A stretch of DNA of 64,000 nucleotides, taken from NCBI GenBank assembly GCA_030063045.1, contig JAQSEB010000032.1, forward strand, positions 3,038,001 to 3,102,000, written 5' to 3'. Source of the stretch: Pratylenchus scribneri (lineage: Eukaryota > Nematoda > Chromadorea > Rhabditida > Pratylenchidae). A program made the position numbers and the translations under genes. Below, piece after piece: positions 58,816 through 64,000 of the stretch. Within the stretch, counting starts at the first letter, position 1; each line of letters starts with the position of its first letter. The notes beneath the pieces were generated by a model. That model was not told where the DNA came from. It searched no databases and worked only from the letters and a program-made list of their open reading frames with translations.

Positions 58816-61794
58816 TCAAAAAATGGGATCATCCCATTCGGAAAGGCAAAAATCGGGGCCATTGACCGGTTCGGCACGATAGCCCCTGGAAATCATTCGG
58901 CATCGATGTTCTTGCAATCTTGGCCAAGCAATGTCGGCATTTTTGGTCAATTCTGGTGGACTCCATAGCCTAAAATTGTTCAAAATTTCTCTTCATTTTA
59001 TCTTTCTTTTCAACCTTTCGGCAACAGCCGATGCCCTTGGCCAAAGCCTTGCCTCCAAATTTGTTCCATCAATGTATTCGCCTAAATAATTAAATGTTTG
59101 TCATGCATTTTTTCTCAATTTTTACCCCAAACTGTTGCAATGCCCCCAATGACCATTTGCTTTTCTTGATATGTTCCATTGAACCCTCGTGGATCACAAT
59201 AATAATATTTTCCCAATCCATTTGGGCCTGCTGCCCGCCAATCCGCCCCATAATTGATCAAATTCAAATACCTTTAATTTAATTTTATATAAATATATTT
59301 TTATTTTGAATTGTGTGACCAGCATGATGAAACAAGCACTTGGAATCCACGTTGGACAGCCCTTTTCACATCCGCATTTCTTTGTTGATCACTGCCCGAA
59401 TACCAATTATGGACAACGGCACTATTCTCCTATAAAATATATATTACCAAACACATTATTTTAAGTAACTAAAAAACAAATATTCCCAATCATTTCCCTT
59501 CAAGCCTCGATTTCAAAGGAAATTAGTAAATTTATATTTCCACAAATTATAGTAAAATGCATATCATATTCTCCATTTTTCCTTTTTTAAATACAGGGAA
59601 AGATGTTTGTGTTACCTTCAATTTTTCTTAAAACATTTTACTTAGCTAAAAACATTAAAACATTTTGTGTTTTTGTTTGCTTAAAAACATTTTGTGTTTT
59701 TGTTTGCTTAAAAACATTTTGTGTTTTTGTTTGCTTAAAAACATTTTGTGTTTTTGTTTGCTTAAAAACATTTTGTGTTTTTGTTTGCTTAAAAACATTT
59801 TGTGTTTCACTTAGCTAAAAACATTTTGTGTTTCACTTAGCTAAAAACATTTTGTGTTTCATTTAGCTAAAAACATTTTGTGTTTCACTTAGCTAAAAAC
59901 ATTTTGTGTTTCATTTAGCTAAAAACATTTTGTGTTTCAAAAAACATTGTGTTTTCCCTTCCTAATATTTTGTGTTTTCCCTTTCTTAAGAACATTTTGT
60001 GTTTTCCCTTTCTTAAAACATTTTGTATTTTTGTTTACTTAAATATATTTTTGTTTTTTTTTCGCTTAAAAACATTTTACACTAAATTAATTAATTCTAC
60101 TTATTTTACGTTTGGCTTTTCCCCCGCATTAATTATAATGATTTACCGGTTGATTATGGTCGAATACTTCTTGCCAGAAAATCATTCTTTTGCTGCGATC
60201 ATCGCCGAATAAATCCTTCACAATTTGTTGCAGTCGGGAAAAATAATAATTCTCTAATTGGGTAATGTTCGCAAATCCTTTTTCCACCATGAATGCCCGA
60301 ATCCCTGGATTCCTTGTCCTTCATTTAAATTTGTTAATTCTTCCTTAATATTTATTAATATTTCACCAGCATTGTTGCGTCCAATATGCGGTTTCATCAC
60401 CGCCCAAATGAATGAATTGATCTTTGAATGTGTCCAGAACATCTTTGAGGAATTCCTTCAGAAATACAAAAGTGGATTCTTTGCTCGGGTCCAACATGCT
60501 TGAGGGAACAAAATTGCCCTTTTCATCGCGACAATCCGCCAAAATGCCTGAGCCCCGCCAACTGGCCATATGGCCTATAAATATGCCGTAAAATATTTAT
60601 TTTCCCCAAATATTGATTGCCTGGAGTATCAAATTCGGGAATGACACGAATTCCATGTAATCGAGCATATTGAAGGATTTCCTCAATCACATCCGGCGAA
60701 TATATGTGCCTTGGAGTGAATGCACCCTTTTTAGGAATAATAAAATAATATATTATTTAAATGAAGGCTTACGGCTTTAGAAATGTTTGGAAATTGTTTC
60801 GATACATATGGGAATGACCTATTAAATAAAAGTGAATTAATAATTAATTATGCCAACTCCATATCCACAATATGCCAATGTAGGGTATTCATTTTGTTCT
60901 GTGCCATCAAATCAATTTGACGAAGAATCACAGTTTTGGCCAAATAATGCCGAGAAGTGTCAATCAAAACACCACGAATTGGATATTCGGGCCAATCGTG
61001 AATTGTGGCAGTCCGAAGGAAATACTAAAGTGAGTGGAATATTTGACCATAATTAATCAAATTGCCTGGCCCTTTTGCACAAAAAACAGTTGGCTGAATG
61101 TTTCCATGCCTCGAAGAATTCCCCAAATTTCCTCCGCCTCCAGCACAACTTCACCCACAAATGGGACCATCAATCGATCTGCGATAAAATGAATTAATTC
61201 ATTACAAATTTGCTAACATTCTTCATTCATTTCAGCCGTTGGGAATTGTCGAATTGTTGGGCACCGTTTTCGCAATTTGATCACCAATGGAACATTGCCA
61301 ATTCCCCCAGAGTGGAAATATTCCTTCGAAGGGAATAGCCATTTTTTTACTGTTACAAAAAATCAACAAATTCCCAAATTTAAAATAAAATTGCCCACAA
61401 TATTTATTTTTTGCATTCTCCAAAATGTCACAATCCACGTCCCTTTGCCCTCCTCTGAACATCATCACCACTGCGCCCTTCCTCACTGTCCTATTCTGCG
61501 GCCCATAATGAAGCTTTTGAGGCAATGGCCAAATTGTGCCGGCCTCAAATAAATTTTATGGCATTTTCCAATTAAAAATAAAAATAATATACCTGGTTGG
61601 TCAATGAGGGTGGAATTGGTGATTCTAGGAGAATAATAAAATGGAGGAATATTCAAAGGTGGAAAATGGAGCCAACCTTGCGATTGGGCAAATTGGTCGA
61701 TGCCACTTTGGGAATTGGCATTTGGAAGGGCAAATGAAAGGAGGAGGATTTGAATGGGTAAATATAAAATTGGAGGAAAAAATTTGGAGAACAT
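58816..61794 (-). CDS. hex-1: Beta-N-acetylhexosaminidase, GH20
   Basis: Secreted or lysosomal enzyme that removes terminal GlcNAc/GalNAc from N-glycans, chitooligosaccharides and glycolipids by substrate-assisted catalysis. Fourteen exons fit in phase: 61677-61794, 61593-61624, 61399-61543, 61218-61349, 61066-61178, 60858-61024, 60773-60818, 60621-60726, 60367-60574, 60147-60318, 59320-59429, 59126-59271, 59015-59081, 58816-58969. A signal peptide (YLPIQILLLSFALPNANS) is followed by the N-terminal GH20b domain (GTIWPLPQKLHYG; EEIWGILRGMETFSQL). The catalytic barrel shows RGVLIDTSRHYL, KMNTLHWHIVD, RVIPEFDTPGH, the Asp-Glu pair in FIHLGGDE, MIFWQEVFD, ATVWGEYIDGTNLEARLWPR and AVAERLW. All key residues are present. 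The introns after 61066 and 60621 use GC donors. Confidence 0.96.
59430..60146 (-). repeat. hex-1 intron with ACATTTTGTG minisatellite (array 9)
   Basis: Intron between MIFWQEVFDHNQP (exon end at 60147) and ENSAVVHNWYSG (exon start at 59429). About 59630-60085 holds units of about 24-27 bp with the core AAAACATTTTGTGTTT. The spacers change along the array: TTGTTTGCTTA, then CACTTAGCTA, then CCCTTTCTTA. It is unrelated in sequence to the CCGCCTG and CCGGAA arrays. Confidence 0.93.
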
Positions 61795-62760
61795 TTTTGG
61801 ATTTCTGCTGGAAATGGTGGGAATAAATATTACAATTTGACTTTTGTCCGATGCAAAAAATGGGGTTAAGGGGGGAAATGGTTGGATGGGGGTTAATCGA
61901 TGTCCGAGGGGAAAATGTCTGGTCAATTTGGTGTGGAAGAAGAATGGGCTGATGGGTCGTCGTAAAGTGTGAAGATTTGTGAAGTAAAAAGTGAATGTGG
62001 ATGAGAATGGAATTGAATGGGATTTGGGATGAGATGGAGTAAAAGCTGATCAAAAGAAAGAATGGGAGGGGACAATTGTTCTTTTTGCATTTTTATACTT
62101 TCCATATTTTTAATATTTTATAGAAGAATTCACATTTATTGTTTTAAATGTCAAATTACAATCCAAAAAACAGGATGTTTGATAATTTATTTAGGCATTC
62201 ATTAAAAATATGATAATTCTTTGATAAGAAAAAAGGGACAAAAAATTGAAGGAAAAATTTACGCAATAATTTGAAAAAAAAGAATAGATAAAGTAAATCA
62301 ATTTAGTTGTTTTGGAATGAAAAAATGAAAAAGGAAATATGTAAGGAAAAATGATCAAAAATTCAAAAATTAAATTTAAATGCCCGAAAACGTAAAAAAT
62401 CCGATTCTTGACCCTTCGTTATTTTGCTGATCTTCACTACATTCATTCAAATCGTTCATTCAAAATTTTGCGCCCGCAATATTTTTAATGGGGCCTGGGG
62501 CGCCATCATCCAAGTGATGATCTCTTTCCTCCCTCTCCTTGGCCTTTCTCATGTGTTGGGTCGAATCTTGAATGTTTGCGGATTATCGCAAAAATTGACT
62601 AATTAGCCCACAGCAGACGGGGGGTCATTAGGCAAAATGAACCCCAACAATGATCGAGAGGAGATTATCCTATTAATGAAAATGACCCACGTCTCAATTG
62701 CACACGATCCACGGGAATCCATTCCATTCATTCCATCATTCATTTGGCCATTCAATTTGT
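61795..62760. other. Divergent intergenic region, hex-1 / secreted protein
   Basis: Upstream of both hex-1 (- strand) and the secreted gene (+ strand). 61800-62090 is purine-rich on the + strand, hence C/T-rich on the hex-1 sense strand. 62100-62400 is AT-rich. 62400-62650 is of higher complexity with no supported gene. Probably contains both promoters. Confidence 0.45.
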
Positions 62761-63330
62761 ATGGAAATGGCCTATCAAATTTTAATTCAATTCTTTTTGT
62801 TTTTCTGCATAATTTTTGCCAAGTCCGATTTACTCAATTGGTCACCAAAGGGACAAGAGGTGATTAAAATAATTGAACAATTTAATTTTAATAATTTATT
62901 TTAGCATTTCTGGCGCAATTATTTGAGCAATTCTGTTGGAATTGCACAACAAAAATTAAATGATGGAGAAAAGCAGCAGCAAAATGAGACGACTTTGAGT
63001 TTTGCGAAATTGGCCAAATTTAGGCCAATCAATGGGAATAATAAATTGGTTGATTATTCGGAGGTTTATTGGTAGGGATATTATTTTTAAATTAAAAATA
63101 ATTCTGATTTTGAATTAAAGTGATTCATTCAACATTGACATCCATCCGGACGAATATCCAGATGCTCGTAGGAATGAATCCATCTATGAACGGCACTGTG
63201 ATGTTAAGGTGAATAAAAATAATAATGTAATGAATTTGTAGTACGCCATCTTTTCCAAAAATTCCTCAAAACAAATTGATTTAAGAGTTTTCGATGATGA
63301 GGAATTGGAATGTAACATAACTTTTTCTTT
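62761..63330 (+). CDS. Small secreted protein, possibly IL-17-like (partial model)
   Basis: Exons in phase: 62761-62859 (start MEMAYQ, hydrophobic signal peptide ILIQFFLFFCIIFAKS), 62905-63071, 63121-63208, and an uncertain exon from 63242. The second-to-third exon junction makes a Cys and reads VYCDSFNIDIHPDEYPDARR, followed by ESIYERHC. This resembles the IL-17 pattern (Cys, aromatic residues, D-x-D, then YP, then Cys), but the typical Cys-x-Cys-x-x-Cys cluster is not clear. The 3' end runs into a MITE fragment (63345-63430), so the C-terminus is not established. Start alternatives are 62698 and 62767. It is certainly a plausible secreted protein; the family call is tentative. Confidence 0.45.
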
Positions 63331-63344
63331 AATTAAATTGCCTA

Positions 63345-63430
63345 AACAGTTATTGGTTCAATCACCGGTTTCGAAAATTCCAAACATTGGAATTATAAGA
63401 CAAATTATAATTCATTCGACTAATTTTAAT
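63345..63430. mobile_element. Family 3 MITE fragment
   Basis: Contains ACCGGTTTCGAAAATTCCAA, then TTATAAGACAAATTATAATTCATTCGA. This matches the right arm of the 23955-24345 element in reverse order. The other arm is not seen in the window and may be displaced by the satellite. Confidence 0.6.
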
Positions 63431-64000
63431 TAAACTAATTTGAAAATATCAACTATGTAGAATCCAAAAATCATATTTTTAAACTTTTAAACCCATTAGA
63501 TATAAACCTAAACCGGTTTAAAACCATAGAAAGTTTAATACGCTATATCTTTTTGTCTTTTGATTATTCTTATTTGAAAATTAAATTTTATTATAGTAAA
63601 TCGACTATGGAGAATCCAAAAATCATATTTTTAAAATTCTAAACCCATTAGATAAAAACCTAAACCGGTTTAAAACCATAGAAAGTTTAATGGGCTATAT
63701 CTTTTTGTCTTTTGATTTTTCTGATTAGAAAATTAAATTTTCTTATAGTAAATCGACTATGGAGAATCCAAAAATCATATTTTTAAAATTCTAAACCCAT
63801 TAGATACAAACCTAAACCGGTTTAAAACCCAAGAAAGTTTAATAGGCTATATCTTTTTGTCTTTTGATTATCCTGATTTGAAAATTAAATTTTCTTATAG
63901 TAAATTGACTATGGAGAATCCAAAAATCATATTTTTAAAATTCTAAACCCATTAGATACAAACCTAAACCGGTTTAAAACCATAGAAAGTTTAATAGGCT
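63425..64000. repeat. 152-bp satellite-like tandem repeat, open at window end
   Basis: At least 3.6 copies of a 152-bp unit, with the word AAAAATCATATTTTTAAA recurring at an exact 152-bp spacing (63471, 63623, 63775, 63927 for TCATATTTT). Each unit also has CCTAAACCGGTTTAAAACC, a palindromic AAACCGGTTT. Copies are more than 90% alike by eye. The array continues past the window. Confidence 0.93.

Noticed and set aside
59603..59818. Repetitive CVFVCLKTF protein on the + strand
   Set aside because: Translation of the ACATTTTGTG array within a hex-1 intron, on the wrong strand.

Overview
This is nuclear DNA from a nematode. All the recognisable genes are metazoan and intron-rich. Many introns are only about 43-60 nt long, and several gene pieces match nematode-type proteins (unc-80, gbb-1, malt-1, a DUF273 glycosyltransferase). 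I infer a tylenchid, possibly a cyst-nematode-like species. The inference rests on the AT-rich base composition, heavy use of ATTGGCC-type words, dense palindromic MITEs, and at least four GC-AG introns. From memory, raised GC-AG frequencies have been reported in potato cyst nematodes; I could not check this, and the species is not proven.

Layout. (1) 1-965: a large foldback element. (2) About 3063-11626, + strand: a Munc13-4/BAIAP3-type C2-MUN-C2 exocytosis protein. (3) 11698-41282, - strand: one very large gene, the orthologue of UNC-80, the scaffold subunit of the NALCN sodium-leak channel. It is convergent with the previous gene and only 71 nt separate the stop codons. (4) 43040-45871, + strand: the paracaspase malt-1. 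(5) 46062-61794, - strand: a run of five genes, which from low to high coordinate are a DUF273 glycosyltransferase, a 176-residue unknown, a small charged probably nuclear protein, gbb-1 (GABA-B receptor subunit 1) and hex-1 (GH20 beta-N-acetylhexosaminidase). (6) About 62761-63330, + strand: a small secreted protein with an IL-17-like stretch. (7) 63425 to the end: a 152-bp satellite that runs off the window.

Three genes concern neuronal signalling: the Munc13-like priming factor (vesicle release), unc-80 (resting excitability) and gbb-1 (metabotropic inhibition). malt-1 and the possible IL-17-like ligand could belong to one cytokine pathway, but that link is speculative.

Repeats dominate the non-coding sequence. 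At least ten tandem arrays occur, most of them each filling one intron. Four intronic arrays in two genes on opposite strands share the core AATAATTCCGCCTG, always on the sense strand of the host gene. Three other arrays share the palindrome TTTCCGGAAA. Two hAT-like elements with 8-bp target duplications are visible, and one of them lies inside a coding exon of unc-80, where removing it plus one duplication rejoins the reading frame. No tRNA, rRNA or CRISPR was seen.
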